Shown: positions 8,662 to 17,698 of the stretch, piece by piece
Layout of the letters: each line of letters opens with the position of its first letter
How positions within the stretch are numbered: the first letter of the stretch is position 1
Program-made: the position numbers and the translations under genes
From: Acidobacteriota bacterium
Lineage (GTDB): Bacteria; Acidobacteriota; Holophagae; Acanthopleuribacterales; Acanthopleuribacteraceae
DNA length: 64,000 bases
Direction of reading: 5' to 3'
NCBI GenBank assembly: GCA_020439745.1
Contig: JAGQSC010000009.1
Location: forward strand, 62,001 to 126,000
The notes under the pieces: generated by a model
The model's database searches: none
Seen by the model: the letters and a program-made list of their open reading frames with translations, nothing else
What the model was told of the DNA's origin: nothing

Positions 8662-9275
8662 CCGTCACCTCCCAAGCGCCAAAGTTTACTACATTGCGAT
8701 AACTCCTGGCGCAATTGCGTCATGGGCAGTCCCATCACATTTGTCTGCGACCCTTCAAGGCTGGCGACAATTTCAGGCGCGTCCTGGTAACCATAGCCGG
8801 CCGCCTTGTCCAGGGGATCCACGCGTTGGAACAGGTCACTGATCTCATCATCTGTCATGGTTCGCAGCACCACCGTCGTGGTGGAAACGAAATCGTGTTT
8901 TTGTGTTGTGGCCGGATGAAATAGCGCCACGCCGGTCAACACCTGATGTGGGTGTCCTCCTAACTCGCGCATGAACCTGGCTGCTTCGCTTAGATCCCGA
9001 GGCTTACCATACACCCGGGCATCCATCACCACCATGGTATCGGCAGCTAAGACCACAATTTCTGGGTCACTGAGATCGGCCTGACCTAATTTCGAAGTCA
9101 CATCGTTGCATTTTGCCCATGCATTGATCAGAACGACATCTCGAATGTCTGTTGCTGTGCCAGTCACTTCTTCAGCATCGCTGACGACGGTTCGAAAGGA
9201 GTAACCGTTCTGACGCATCAAGTCGCGTCGACGGGGCGATTGAGATGCCAATATGAACCTAAACGAGGACGCCAT
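8658..9275 (-). CDS. maf: Maf-like nucleoside triphosphate pyrophosphatase
   Basis: A 205-residue house-cleaning enzyme that hydrolyses non-canonical nucleotides (dTTP/UTP/m7GTP-type substrates) to monophosphates. Visible motifs: LASQSPRRRDLM at the N-terminus, the catalytic Asp in LAADTMVV, GKPRDLSEAARF, and the late DKAAGYGYQ...SLEGSQTNVMGLP block that marks the Maf fold. Length is normal. It starts three bases after the PdxJ-like gene and overlaps the rhodanese gene, so it is translationally coupled in the glmM operon. The exact subfamily (YhdE or YceF) is not resolved. Confidence 0.93.
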   Translation of the reverse strand: MASSFRFILASQSPRRRDLMRQNGYSFRTVVSDAEEVTGTATDIRDVVLINAWAKCNDVTSKLGQADLSDPEIVVLAADTMVVMDARVYGKPRDLSEAARFMRELGGHPHQVLTGVALFHPATTQKHDFVSTTTVVLRTMTDDEISDLFQRVDPLDKAAGYGYQDAPEIVASLEGSQTNVMGLPMTQLRQELSQCSKLWRLGGDG

Positions 9276-9278
9276 GGT

Positions 9279-10040
9279 TCAGTTTAATGGTTCGGGTATG
9301 TGGGGAGGGAACTGGCTGAGGAACGATGTCACTGTATGTCGAGTTCCCGTCATCAATGCTCGTGAAACCAAATCGTGACCAACCTGAATCCCCGCAACCC
9401 CATCCAAACGCGATAAGGCAGGGACCATATCAAAGCGAATAGCGTTCACCAAATGGGTTTCCAGTCCATATTTACTACTCAACTTGACTGCATCTCGCAC
9501 TTCTCGAAATAGCTTCTCGGAAAACCCCGAGACGGACGCGAGTGCATAGTCGCGAAGATTGATCATGAGGCCGTGAACTTCAAGTTTGGCAGCTGCACGG
9601 ATGTGGTCAAAAACAGGATCCACTAACAAGAAAACCCTCGTCGTCTTCTGGTCGATGCCACGAATGAGAGGCAACAATTGTCCAGCCAATAGAGACACAT
9701 CCAGTCCGTTTTCAGTAGCTATTTCGTCGCGTCTTTCTGCAGCCAACACGAGGTTTTGGGGCCTGAGCTCGTTGACGATGTGACTGATATCTTGATTGGG
9801 TGAGAGTTGCAAAAAAAACCGCGATTTGACCAATCTGGCAAGCAGGTGCACGTCGTAGTCCTGAATATGCCGCCGGTCCAATCGCAAATGAGCTTTGATC
9901 CCATTGGCTCCTGCCTGTTCGGCTTCCAGAGCGAAATGAACCGGGTCTGGCAAACGCGCTTTTCGCGTCTCTCGCAACATCGCCACCTGATCTACGGATA
10001 CAACCAACTGGGGGCGTTGATGCCCCGCTTGATCAACCAT
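9279..10040 (-). CDS. PdxJ-like TIM-barrel protein with substituted active site
   Basis: The 253 residues align along their whole length to pyridoxine 5'-phosphate synthase (PdxJ): LPDPVHFALEAEQAGANGI, HLRLDRRHI, LAAERRDEIATENGLDV, a late VGHDLVSRALMTG. From memory of the E. coli enzyme, key residues have changed: NIDH is SVDQ here (S15, D17, Q18), the Glu of NLEM is Gln (Q78), the Glu of IEIHTG is Asn with the TG lost (N161), and the His of NAGHG is replaced (N199). His51 and Arg53 remain. It therefore keeps the fold but probably not PNP synthesis; it could be a pseudoenzyme or a new enzyme. Start overlaps the glmM stop by 8 bases. Fold assignment is firm, function unknown. Confidence 0.8.
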   Translation of the reverse strand: MVDQAGHQRPQLVVSVDQVAMLRETRKARLPDPVHFALEAEQAGANGIKAHLRLDRRHIQDYDVHLLARLVKSRFFLQLSPNQDISHIVNELRPQNLVLAAERRDEIATENGLDVSLLAGQLLPLIRGIDQKTTRVFLLVDPVFDHIRAAAKLEVHGLMINLRDYALASVSGFSEKLFREVRDAVKLSSKYGLETHLVNAIRFDMVPALSRLDGVAGIQVGHDLVSRALMTGTRHTVTSFLSQFPPHIPEPLN

Positions 10041-11337
10041 TCAACACCTCCTTGGCAATCCGACAAAACGAATCCAACATGGGTTTGACCGTATCCATGT
10101 TTTTTGTTTCCGCAAAAACACGCAAAAGGGGTTCAGTACCTGAGTATCTCAATACCCATCGACCGGTTCCATCGAGAGCACGCTCTATGGTCATGGCCAG
10201 ATCTCGAAGTGCAGGTACATCATGGATGTCAGGTTTGTGGTTTACCTGGATATTTGATTCGTAGGTGGGATAGCTGGGGACCGCTTGTCGTGCCTTGACG
10301 ATCAGGTCGCTGTCCTGGGTCAGATGCCGTAGGATTCGAAGTGCCGCCAACAGTCCATCGCCGGCCGGCAGTAAATCCATCTGAATCAAATGTCCGCTGG
10401 GCTCCCCGCCAAACAGGGCACCCGTGGACCGCAAACCATCCAAGATATGTTGATCACCTACGGGTGTTCGCTCCAATGCGATATTCATCCCCCTCAAGGC
10501 ATCTTCCAATCCCTGTCCACTTAGCACGGTGCCGAACAAGCGATCCAGGTTCTTTCCTTCGCGTACATAGCATTGGGCCAGAATATACATCACGACATCT
10601 CCCGGCACACAGTTGCCATGGCGGTCCACAACCACAAGCCGATCAGCGTCGCCGTCAAAGGCAAACCCAACATCGGCCCGTTGCGATAGAACCTGTTCTG
10701 CTAGCTTGTGTGGATGAAGCGCACCCACGCCTGCGTTAATTCGTTCTCCGTCACGACTGCCCGCAAGATACTGGGCGTCTAACCCTATGGAGCGACAGAC
10801 CCGAGGTACCATATTCACGGCTGCGCCATGGGCTAGATCGAAAATCACCTTGAGACCGCCCCAATCCTGCTGAAAATGAGACCTGACAAGATCTTCGTAA
10901 TGCGTCGCTGAAACGGTCTGACAAGAAAGAGATGTTCGAGACGATATCTCTGGGGTCTGTGCGACTCTTTGCTCCCATTGCTTTGCTCGTTCTCGGGAAA
11001 TCTTGAAACCATCCGATCCGAAAAACTTTAACCCGTTATCCTTTGCCGGATTATGTGAAGCCGTAATCATGATACCTAAATCGGCATGGCGACTCTTTGT
11101 TTCGCAAGCAACTGCAGGTGTCGGTACGATTCCCAGATCCAACACATCGGCATCCTTTAACATGCCCAGGACCTGTTCACAGATTTGACGTCCACTTGGT
11201 CTGGTATCTCTGCCAACAACAACGACGCCAGCGCCCAAGTCCTCGTGTATGACTTGGCCAATACGGGTCAATGTGGATGCATCCAAAGGATACGTACCTG
11301 CAACGCCACGAATTCCATCAGTTCCAAATAGGCGCAT
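10033..11337 (-). CDS. glmM: Phosphoglucosamine mutase
   Basis: Interconverts glucosamine 6-phosphate and glucosamine 1-phosphate on the way to UDP-GlcNAc. All four family sites are present: N-terminal LFGTDGIRG, the phosphoserine loop ITASHNP (Ser about 94), the metal loop DGDADR, the sugar loop GEPSGH and the phosphate-binding RYSGTEPLLR. About 434 residues, as usual. The ATG at 11337 overlaps the ybbR stop as TGATG. The cdaA-ybbR-glmM order is the classical one in many bacteria, in which c-di-AMP synthesis and cell-wall precursor supply are linked; CdaA and GlmM are known to interact in Firmicutes. Confidence 0.97.
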   Translation of the reverse strand: MRLFGTDGIRGVAGTYPLDASTLTRIGQVIHEDLGAGVVVVGRDTRPSGRQICEQVLGMLKDADVLDLGIVPTPAVACETKSRHADLGIMITASHNPAKDNGLKFFGSDGFKISRERAKQWEQRVAQTPEISSRTSLSCQTVSATHYEDLVRSHFQQDWGGLKVIFDLAHGAAVNMVPRVCRSIGLDAQYLAGSRDGERINAGVGALHPHKLAEQVLSQRADVGFAFDGDADRLVVVDRHGNCVPGDVVMYILAQCYVREGKNLDRLFGTVLSGQGLEDALRGMNIALERTPVGDQHILDGLRSTGALFGGEPSGHLIQMDLLPAGDGLLAALRILRHLTQDSDLIVKARQAVPSYPTYESNIQVNHKPDIHDVPALRDLAMTIERALDGTGRWVLRYSGTEPLLRVFAETKNMDTVKPMLDSFCRIAKEVLNG

Positions 11338-12332
11338 CAATCCACAACCACGCCATCCGGTTCGAATTCGATTTGGAGCTGCTCCAAAACTGACCGCATC
11401 AAATTGAGATGATTCTCATCATCCCCTAACCCGATTTCCCATTTCACAGGCAGTTGGTCACCTTTCTTGAGTTCGCTGGTCATTTCAACAAACGGAACGA
11501 TCCAATTCTGCTCGAACAAAGCCAGCTGAGTCACAGGACCCGTAATCTTGGCCCTCACTTTGGCGGGCTTGATCTTAGTTTTGCTAAGGTCACCCTCTCC
11601 CCGAAGATCAAGCGCATAGCGATCCGGAATCGTTCGCGTTTCCACGATTTCTCGGATCTCAGCCACAAACGTGAGCTCGTTTAGGTTCAGAATGGCCGCA
11701 TCTGGTGGCACTTGCTTGGCGTAGTCAAAACGTACACGGCCCTTTAGATCACCCCGGGCTCCGTCAATATCAATGGGTTCTGCAACCAACATGCTCAGTT
11801 CATCCACCTGGGTCATCGGCCCTTCAATAACCGCCGTCTCAGGAATGGCTGCCAATGAAACCAATTCAAAGTCCAGATCCGGGTGACCTCGAGTACTCAA
11901 AACAATCTGCACGTTCTTTCTGATCTTGCGTTCCAATGTCAATCTTACAATTCTCGGCTGAATCTCTTCGACGTGAATGGAATCATGATCTTCCAAGATT
12001 GTCACGTTTTCAGGGCCCAACGGAATGTTGTAAGTCCCAGGGTCGTATTCCGCGAGATTCAATCGAACATCAATCTCATTTGCAGACAGTTCGCGCATCT
12101 CCGACTCACGTCCAGATAACGTCACAGATATCTGATAGAACTCAGAAGAGAGTTTCATGTTTTCTGGCACCCCCTGTTGTACCAAGGGCACATTGGAAAA
12201 GATGCGCACGACCCGGTTATCTTCTCCACCGACACGTCCAGAAAGGTTCACCCACATTAACAAGGCCATGAATAGCGAAGCCAAACGAAGCGTGTTCTTG
12301 GGAATTTTTCTGCCCGATCTCAAATGATCCAT
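11337..12332 (-). CDS. ybbR: YbbR-domain protein (CdaR-like)
   Basis: A 331-residue protein with one N-terminal membrane anchor (around residues 12-28, SLFMALLMWVNL), followed by a series of YbbR beta domains, recognisable by the repeated pattern of a strand pair ending in VTLSG, VTGP or IEGP turns (ISVTLSG, AVIEGPMTQV, AKITGPVTQL). In bacteria with CdaA, this protein binds and regulates the cyclase. It lies between cdaA (TAATG overlap) and glmM (TGATG overlap), so stoichiometric expression is likely. The symbol is used for the family; regulatory function here is inferred from gene order. Confidence 0.9.
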   Translation of the reverse strand: MDHLRSGRKIPKNTLRLASLFMALLMWVNLSGRVGGEDNRVVRIFSNVPLVQQGVPENMKLSSEFYQISVTLSGRESEMRELSANEIDVRLNLAEYDPGTYNIPLGPENVTILEDHDSIHVEEIQPRIVRLTLERKIRKNVQIVLSTRGHPDLDFELVSLAAIPETAVIEGPMTQVDELSMLVAEPIDIDGARGDLKGRVRFDYAKQVPPDAAILNLNELTFVAEIREIVETRTIPDRYALDLRGEGDLSKTKIKPAKVRAKITGPVTQLALFEQNWIVPFVEMTSELKKGDQLPVKWEIGLGDDENHLNLMRSVLEQLQIEFEPDGVVVD

Positions 12333-13264
12333 TACCCACCCGACCCAGACGCAGTCTTTGGATGCTCGACTTTTTCTGACTTGGGTTGGAGAGACTCACG
12401 CTTTCTGACTCGTTTGAACAGTGCCGTGCGCCATGGTTTTTTGGGTTCTTTCTGATCGACGTCTGGGTCTATGAGCTCGCGGTACATATTCTTCAGCTGT
12501 GCTATGGAATAGTCCTCCGGCACATAGGGCTCCCCTTCTTTCACAAACGTGATTCTACCGGTTTCCTCAGAGATGACGACTACAAGGCAGTCCGTTTCTT
12601 CTGCAATACCTAAGGCAGCCCTATGACGGGTGCCGAAATGTCGCGGCAAGTCCACGCGATTACTCAATGGCAGTACTGATCCGGCACTCGCAATCCTGCT
12701 GTGCGCCACTATAACGGCACCATCATGCAGGTTACTCTTGGTGTCAAATATGTTGAGCAAAAGATCAGAGGTGGGTAGTGCATCCAACTCCGTTCCTACC
12801 TCAATGTAGTTTTTGAGCCCCTCTGACTGCTCGAACACGATCAACCCGCCAATATTACGTTCGGCCATATACCGAACCGCAAAGAAAATCTGATCGAGAT
12901 CCGGATCGTTGGAGGTCTGGCTTAGACCAAAAAAGGGTCCTCGACCCAATGAAGATAAGACTTTTCTAATTTCATTCTCAAATAGCACAATGATGGCAAT
13001 GGGGATAATGGTAAAAAGCGAGCTGACGATGCTGCTCAAAACCGTCATTTTCAAAAAATCAGCCACCACTTGAATGACGAAAAGAGCCACGATTCCCATG
13101 GCCATTTGCATGGCCCGCGTGCCATGAATCAATTTCAACAGGTTGTAAATCAGCAACCACATGATGGCGATATCTAAAATATCCCAAAATTGGATCGATC
13201 GAAGTTGCAGACTGGCCTGCAAATATTCGAAAGACTCCCTGAAAAATTGCTGGATGGCATCCAT
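12332..13264 (-). CDS. cdaA: Diadenylate cyclase CdaA
   Basis: Membrane-bound DisA-N-type cyclase that makes c-di-AMP from two ATP. Three N-terminal transmembrane helices (about residues 27-45, 53-70, 75-95) precede the cyclase domain, which carries the DGA motif at 181-183 (SNLHDGA) and RHR at 213-215 (GTRHRAA), both needed for activity. A Lys/Arg-rich tail of some 40 residues follows. It heads the tight cdaA-ybbR-glmM group and lies 89 bases after folP, an arrangement shared with many Firmicutes and Acidobacteria. No c-di-AMP phosphodiesterase is in this window. Confidence 0.96.
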   Translation of the reverse strand: MDAIQQFFRESFEYLQASLQLRSIQFWDILDIAIMWLLIYNLLKLIHGTRAMQMAMGIVALFVIQVVADFLKMTVLSSIVSSLFTIIPIAIIVLFENEIRKVLSSLGRGPFFGLSQTSNDPDLDQIFFAVRYMAERNIGGLIVFEQSEGLKNYIEVGTELDALPTSDLLLNIFDTKSNLHDGAVIVAHSRIASAGSVLPLSNRVDLPRHFGTRHRAALGIAEETDCLVVVISEETGRITFVKEGEPYVPEDYSIAQLKNMYRELIDPDVDQKEPKKPWRTALFKRVRKRESLQPKSEKVEHPKTASGSGG

Positions 13265-13353
13265 GAAAAACTCGAATCAAGCACCTAGTAAAGATCAACT
13301 CATTGTAACACTCGTTGATAGACTCGTGGCGGAGACTTCCGAGCGCAAAAAAG

Positions 13354-14178
13354 CTATAACAATGCGCGTTTCAGCTTAACAGAGCGTTGCAAGAGCAATA
13401 CATTGTGAACCCGATGAACGCCAATCGTATTTTCATTGAGCAATATGCTTGCCATCGCACTAAAGCAGTCTCGTTCAGCGAGGGGCGCATCCAGCAGATG
13501 TCCCAGCCATGACTTGCGGCTCAATCCAATCAAGAGCGGACGGCCCAGTAATTCGAAAAGCACCTGGCAATTTCGCAGTAAGGTCAAATTTTGGTCGAGG
13601 GTCTTGCCAAACCCGATACCCGGATCGTACACAACGCGTTGCTCGTTTATTCCCGCATCAGCCAGCTTTGCTCGCACCCCAATCAAGCTGTCACACACGG
13701 CACTCAGAACGCCATCCGGGTAATCTGTGTGTTGTTGCATGGTTTTGGGCGGCGCCGGCATGTGCATGGCCACGTAGCCAACATCAGTCGCTTGCAAAAG
13801 CGGAATCATCTCATCACAGTTAAGCGTTGCGCTTACGTGGTTGATCACCGAGGCACCCAAACTGTGTGCTTCACGAGCCACATTGACACGTCGTGTGTCC
13901 ACGGAGATGGGCACAGCGCATCGCGATCTGAGCGCTTCAATCACGGGCAACACTCGATCTAACTCCTCAGATTCAGTCACCTCATCGGAACCAGGCCGGG
14001 TACTTTCACCACCCACATCGATCAGGTCGGCACCCTGTTCTGCCATTTCGAGACCGCGCCGCACAGCCGACTCCACCCCTTCATAACCATCCGAGAAGGA
14101 GTCTGGTGATGTATTGAGAATCCCCATGATCAGCGGGCTGTCAAAGACCCATTTTTCATCACCGCAATGCCAAATCAC
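13354..14178 (-). CDS. folP: Dihydropteroate synthase
   Basis: Condenses 6-hydroxymethyl-dihydropterin pyrophosphate with p-aminobenzoate in folate synthesis. The TIM-barrel signatures are clear: MGILNTSPDSFSDG and the second pterin-site motif DVGGESTRPG, plus ISVDTRR and VYDPGIGFGK further on, and the terminal GLSRKSW loop. 274 residues is standard. The only usable start is GTG at 14178. It lies between ftsH and cdaA, an order known from other phyla, with a decarboxylase gene wedged in on the other strand. folC in the same gene series provides the later step. Confidence 0.96.
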   Translation of the reverse strand: MIWHCGDEKWVFDSPLIMGILNTSPDSFSDGYEGVESAVRRGLEMAEQGADLIDVGGESTRPGSDEVTESEELDRVLPVIEALRSRCAVPISVDTRRVNVAREAHSLGASVINHVSATLNCDEMIPLLQATDVGYVAMHMPAPPKTMQQHTDYPDGVLSAVCDSLIGVRAKLADAGINEQRVVYDPGIGFGKTLDQNLTLLRNCQVLFELLGRPLLIGLSRKSWLGHLLDAPLAERDCFSAMASILLNENTIGVHRVHNVLLLQRSVKLKRALL

Positions 14179-14231
14179 TTAAGGCCCCCAGCTATGCTAC
14201 CATGATCGCCGCCAACTAAAAGGCAGGTAAC

Positions 14232-15701
14232 ATGCAACCCAATCATGATCCAGAAACCATTGAGATTATCGGTTCGACGCTCACGCAGATATTGACTCAA
14301 TACTACCAAGAAAAGGTCGATGAACCTGTGCTGGCGTATCGGACAAAGAGCCAGATCATGGCGCAGTTTCATTGCGATGAGCCGCCCTACGAAGGACGTC
14401 CGCTTCAAGAAGTGATTGAAACCTTTCGAAGCGAGATCCTGCCATTGAGTGTCAAGACCTGGCATCCTGGATTCCTGAACCAGATGTTTGCCGGTGCCTC
14501 ATATCCATCGATCATAGGCGATCTCCTGGCCTCGATGATGAATCCCACCATGGCCACCTGGGAAATGTCGCCTGTCGCCACGCTTATCGAGCAAAACATC
14601 GCTCAATGGATGGCACAACTCATCGGTATGCCCAAAGGAAGTGGCGGCATTTTTTTGCCGGGAGGGACCGTATCCAATCTCCTGGCCTTAACTGTCGCCC
14701 GTAATCGTTATCTGTCTCCCGAGGTAAGGGATCGCGGTTTATGTCACGTGCCTCCGGGCGCCATTATCTGTTCGGAAGCCAGCCACTACTCCATCGCAAG
14801 CGCCGCCAATTTGTTGGGCATTGGTTTGGATCAGGTATTCAGAGTGCCCGTCAATCGGCGCCAAGAAATGGACGCCGGCTGTTTGCGTCAAATGATTGAA
14901 CACGTCAGATCCAAGGGGCTGAATCCGTTTGCTGTGGTAGCCACAACCGGTGTTACCGTAACCGGAGGGTTCGACCCTTTGGCAGAGATCGCAGCAATCG
15001 TCAAAGACGCGCAAATCCACCTGCATGTGGATGCGGCGTTTGGTGGGGGTCTAGCGTTCAGCGACCGTCGGTCTCTTCATTTTTCTGGAATTGAACATGC
15101 CGACACTGTGTCTTGGGATGCACACAAATGGATGCATACCCCACTTACATGTTCGGTGTTGCTGGTCCCTGATCCCACCATCCTGGAACAGACGTTTTCG
15201 CTCAAAGCCGATTATCTGTTTCATCCCCAGCAGGAAGACCTGTTAGCCGATCTCGGAAAATCCACGATTTTGTGTGGCAAACGTTTTGATGCCCTGAAAA
15301 TCTGGCTCCTGTGGCACACGTACGGCACCCAGTATTTCGCCAACCTCGCCAACGAGCGATTAGCGGTCATGGAACGTCTGGACCACTGGATCGCAGCTGA
15401 CACCGAGTTTCACATGGACTACCGCATGGTCTCGCCGATTTGCTGTTTTACCTACACGCACGAAGCCATGAATCAACTAGACACGGAGGACCGCCTGAAC
15501 TTCAGCAACCAGATGCACCGCTCAGTTCGCGAAGATGTTAAGCATTCAGGTTCGGCACTTTTCAACATCACCAAACTAAACGGCAGAGACCAGTTCCGAA
15601 TGGTGTTCATCAATCCGTTGACGGACTATGAGTATCTCGTTGGATTGATGGAGAATATCAGAGCCAGGTGCCGACAATACGTCAATCGGCACCTGGGCTG
15701 A
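14232..15701 (+). CDS. PLP-dependent group II amino-acid decarboxylase
   Basis: A 489-residue fold-type I PLP enzyme of the glutamate/aromatic amino acid/cysteine sulfinate decarboxylase group. Marks: HPGFLNQMFAG near residue 78, PGGTVSNLLAL in the cofactor region, the Asp of HVDAAFGGG, and the Schiff-base Lys299 in WDAHKWMH. Which amino acid it uses cannot be read from the motifs; the overall look is closest to the glutamate/diaminobutyrate/sulfinoalanine branch. It is the only plus-strand gene in a 15-kb minus-strand series, convergent with ftsH with no gap at all (stop at 15701, ftsH stop at 15702), and a perfect hairpin covers its last codons. It may have been inserted between ftsH and folP. 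Confidence 0.9.
   Translation: MQPNHDPETIEIIGSTLTQILTQYYQEKVDEPVLAYRTKSQIMAQFHCDEPPYEGRPLQEVIETFRSEILPLSVKTWHPGFLNQMFAGASYPSIIGDLLASMMNPTMATWEMSPVATLIEQNIAQWMAQLIGMPKGSGGIFLPGGTVSNLLALTVARNRYLSPEVRDRGLCHVPPGAIICSEASHYSIASAANLLGIGLDQVFRVPVNRRQEMDAGCLRQMIEHVRSKGLNPFAVVATTGVTVTGGFDPLAEIAAIVKDAQIHLHVDAAFGGGLAFSDRRSLHFSGIEHADTVSWDAHKWMHTPLTCSVLLVPDPTILEQTFSLKADYLFHPQQEDLLADLGKSTILCGKRFDALKIWLLWHTYGTQYFANLANERLAVMERLDHWIAADTEFHMDYRMVSPICCFTYTHEAMNQLDTEDRLNFSNQMHRSVREDVKHSGSALFNITKLNGRDQFRMVFINPLTDYEYLVGLMENIRARCRQYVNRHLG
15664..15696. terminator. Perfect 11-bp hairpin at the decarboxylase/ftsH convergent junction
   Basis: An exact inverted repeat (CCAGGTGCCGA at 15664-15674, TCGGCACCTGG at 15686-15696) with an 11-base loop lies inside the last codons of the decarboxylase, a few bases from both stop codons. 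No U-tract follows on either strand, so it is not a textbook intrinsic terminator. It could still block read-through from both sides or protect 3' ends. Confidence 0.5.
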
Positions 15702-17642
15702 TTACGTTTGGGCCAAGGGGGTTGACGAGTCAGGCAGGATTCCGGAAATCGGTTTTTCCTTCTTCTCCTTCTCTTTCACTTCAACCTGAGGTTTTTCTGG
15801 TTCTAAGGTTCCAGGTCGGTGAGGTGTCAATTCCTCACCTCGAACGATTTGGTCAATATGCCATTCCTCGAGCGTTTCGATTTCCATCAGTTTTTCGGAC
15901 ATCCGCTGTAAGATCGCTCGGTGTTGCGTGATGATTTCACTGGCCCTGCGCTCAGCTTCATCGACTAATCTACGAACTTCCGTATCGATCAATTCAGCCG
16001 TCTTTTCCGAGATGTTCTGGCTACGATAGAAATCTCGGCCAATAAAAGGCATTTCGTTGGGGTGGCGCAACGAAATGGGCCCGATTTGTCTGCTCATCCC
16101 CATTTCGCAGACCATTTGACGTGCGATTTTTGTGGCCACTTCGATGTCGTTACTTGCTCCCGACGTCGTTTGGCTCAAAACGATGTCCTCAGCGACGCGA
16201 CCACCCATGAGAATGGCCAAGCGGCTCTCCAGGTATCGCGCACTGTAGCTGTGACGATCGTCGAGTGGAAGTTGCATGGTGACACCCAACGCGCGACCGC
16301 GGGGAATGATGGTGACCTTGTGCACGGGATCGGCATTGCCGACCATGGCCGCTACCAATGCGTGGCCGGACTCATGAACCGCAGTGGCCCATTTCTCTTC
16401 TTCGGACAAAATGAGACTACGCCGTTCGGCGCCCATCATCACTTTGTCTTTTGCGTCTTCAAAATCTTCGCGACTCACCATGCGTTTGCCGCGACGCGCG
16501 CCATACAATGCGGCCTCGTTCACCATGTTTGCCAGGTCGGCACCGGAAAACCCCGGTGTGCCGCGAGCAATGATACTCAAATTTACATCGGGAGCCACGG
16601 GCACTTTGCGCGTGTGCACCGCCAAGATCTCCTGACGGCCCTTTACATCTGGTAAGTCAACGACCACGCGACGGTCAAAACGGCCGGGCCGCATAATCGC
16701 CGGATCCAGCACGTCGGGACGGTTGGTGGCGGCAATAAGAATCACACCATCATTGCTTTCAAAACCGTCCATTTCGACTAAAAGCTGGTTGAGAGTTTGT
16801 TCGCGTTCGTCGTGTCCACCACCCATACCAGCGCCGCGATGACGCCCAACCGCATCAATCTCGTCGATAAAGATGATGCACGGTGCCTGCTTCTTGCCTT
16901 GATCGAACAAATCACGCACGCGTGAGGCACCCACACCCACGAACATCTCTACGAAATCGGAACCTGAAATTGAGAAAAAGGGAACATTGGCTTCGCCCGC
17001 GGTGGCCCGAGCTAACAGTGTTTTGCCGGTACCCGGAGGTCCCATAAGCAATACCCCTTTAGGAATTTTCCCACCCAGACGCTGGAATTTTTGGGGTTCC
17101 TTGAGAAACTCAATGATTTCGTGAAGCTCCTCTTTCGCTTCATCACATCCGGCCACGTCCTTAAACGTGATCTTCTTTTGGGAGGCATTGAGCAATTTGG
17201 CTCTACTTTTTCCAAACATCATGGCCTTGTTGCCGCCGGCCTGCATTTGACGCAGGAAAAATACCCATAAGACGACAATCAATCCAATCGGTAAGACCCA
17301 ACCCAACATGCTCAAAATCACCTTGGCTGAAGTGTTGTTGTCCACCTTAAAGGGCGTGTTCCATTTCAACACCTGCGGAATGAACCCCTCGTAAAAGATA
17401 TACTCGGACTTGAATTTCTCTACCTTGGTGCCATCAATCATTTGAGGTTCATGGAAGACGCCTTCCACTGATTCTGCCGAGATCTTCAGTTCTTTGATCA
17501 GGTTTTGTTCACCAAATCTGAATACGTCGTTGAATCCCACCTCTGCGGTTGTGCTGCTTGTTCCCTTGATGGTGATCAATAAAGTCACCAATGCGGCAAA
17601 CACAAACAGCCAAATCATTAGTGGTCGAAACGTGTTATTCAA
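15702..17642 (-). CDS. ftsH: ATP-dependent zinc metalloprotease FtsH
   Basis: Membrane-anchored AAA+ protease that removes misassembled membrane proteins and regulatory proteins. It shows two N-terminal transmembrane segments (about 5-24 and 107-130), Walker A GPPGTGKT at 201-208, Walker B FIDEID near 257-263, the arginine-finger region RPGRFDRR, and the zinc site HESGH at 423-427. A Lys/Glu-rich C-terminal tail is normal. The start is TTG at 17642, preceded by GGAGGG at six bases. It lies downstream of tilS, as in many bacteria, and was probably followed by folP before the decarboxylase gene came between. Confidence 0.98.
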   Translation of the reverse strand: MNNTFRPLMIWLFVFAALVTLLITIKGTSSTTAEVGFNDVFRFGEQNLIKELKISAESVEGVFHEPQMIDGTKVEKFKSEYIFYEGFIPQVLKWNTPFKVDNNTSAKVILSMLGWVLPIGLIVVLWVFFLRQMQAGGNKAMMFGKSRAKLLNASQKKITFKDVAGCDEAKEELHEIIEFLKEPQKFQRLGGKIPKGVLLMGPPGTGKTLLARATAGEANVPFFSISGSDFVEMFVGVGASRVRDLFDQGKKQAPCIIFIDEIDAVGRHRGAGMGGGHDEREQTLNQLLVEMDGFESNDGVILIAATNRPDVLDPAIMRPGRFDRRVVVDLPDVKGRQEILAVHTRKVPVAPDVNLSIIARGTPGFSGADLANMVNEAALYGARRGKRMVSREDFEDAKDKVMMGAERRSLILSEEEKWATAVHESGHALVAAMVGNADPVHKVTIIPRGRALGVTMQLPLDDRHSYSARYLESRLAILMGGRVAEDIVLSQTTSGASNDIEVATKIARQMVCEMGMSRQIGPISLRHPNEMPFIGRDFYRSQNISEKTAELIDTEVRRLVDEAERRASEIITQHRAILQRMSEKLMEIETLEEWHIDQIVRGEELTPHRPGTLEPEKPQVEVKEKEKKEKPISGILPDSSTPLAQT

Positions 17643-17698
17643 AGAGACCCTCCAGAATCCGTCAAAGCGCTTATTTTAACTTATCAAGCCAATGCTGG

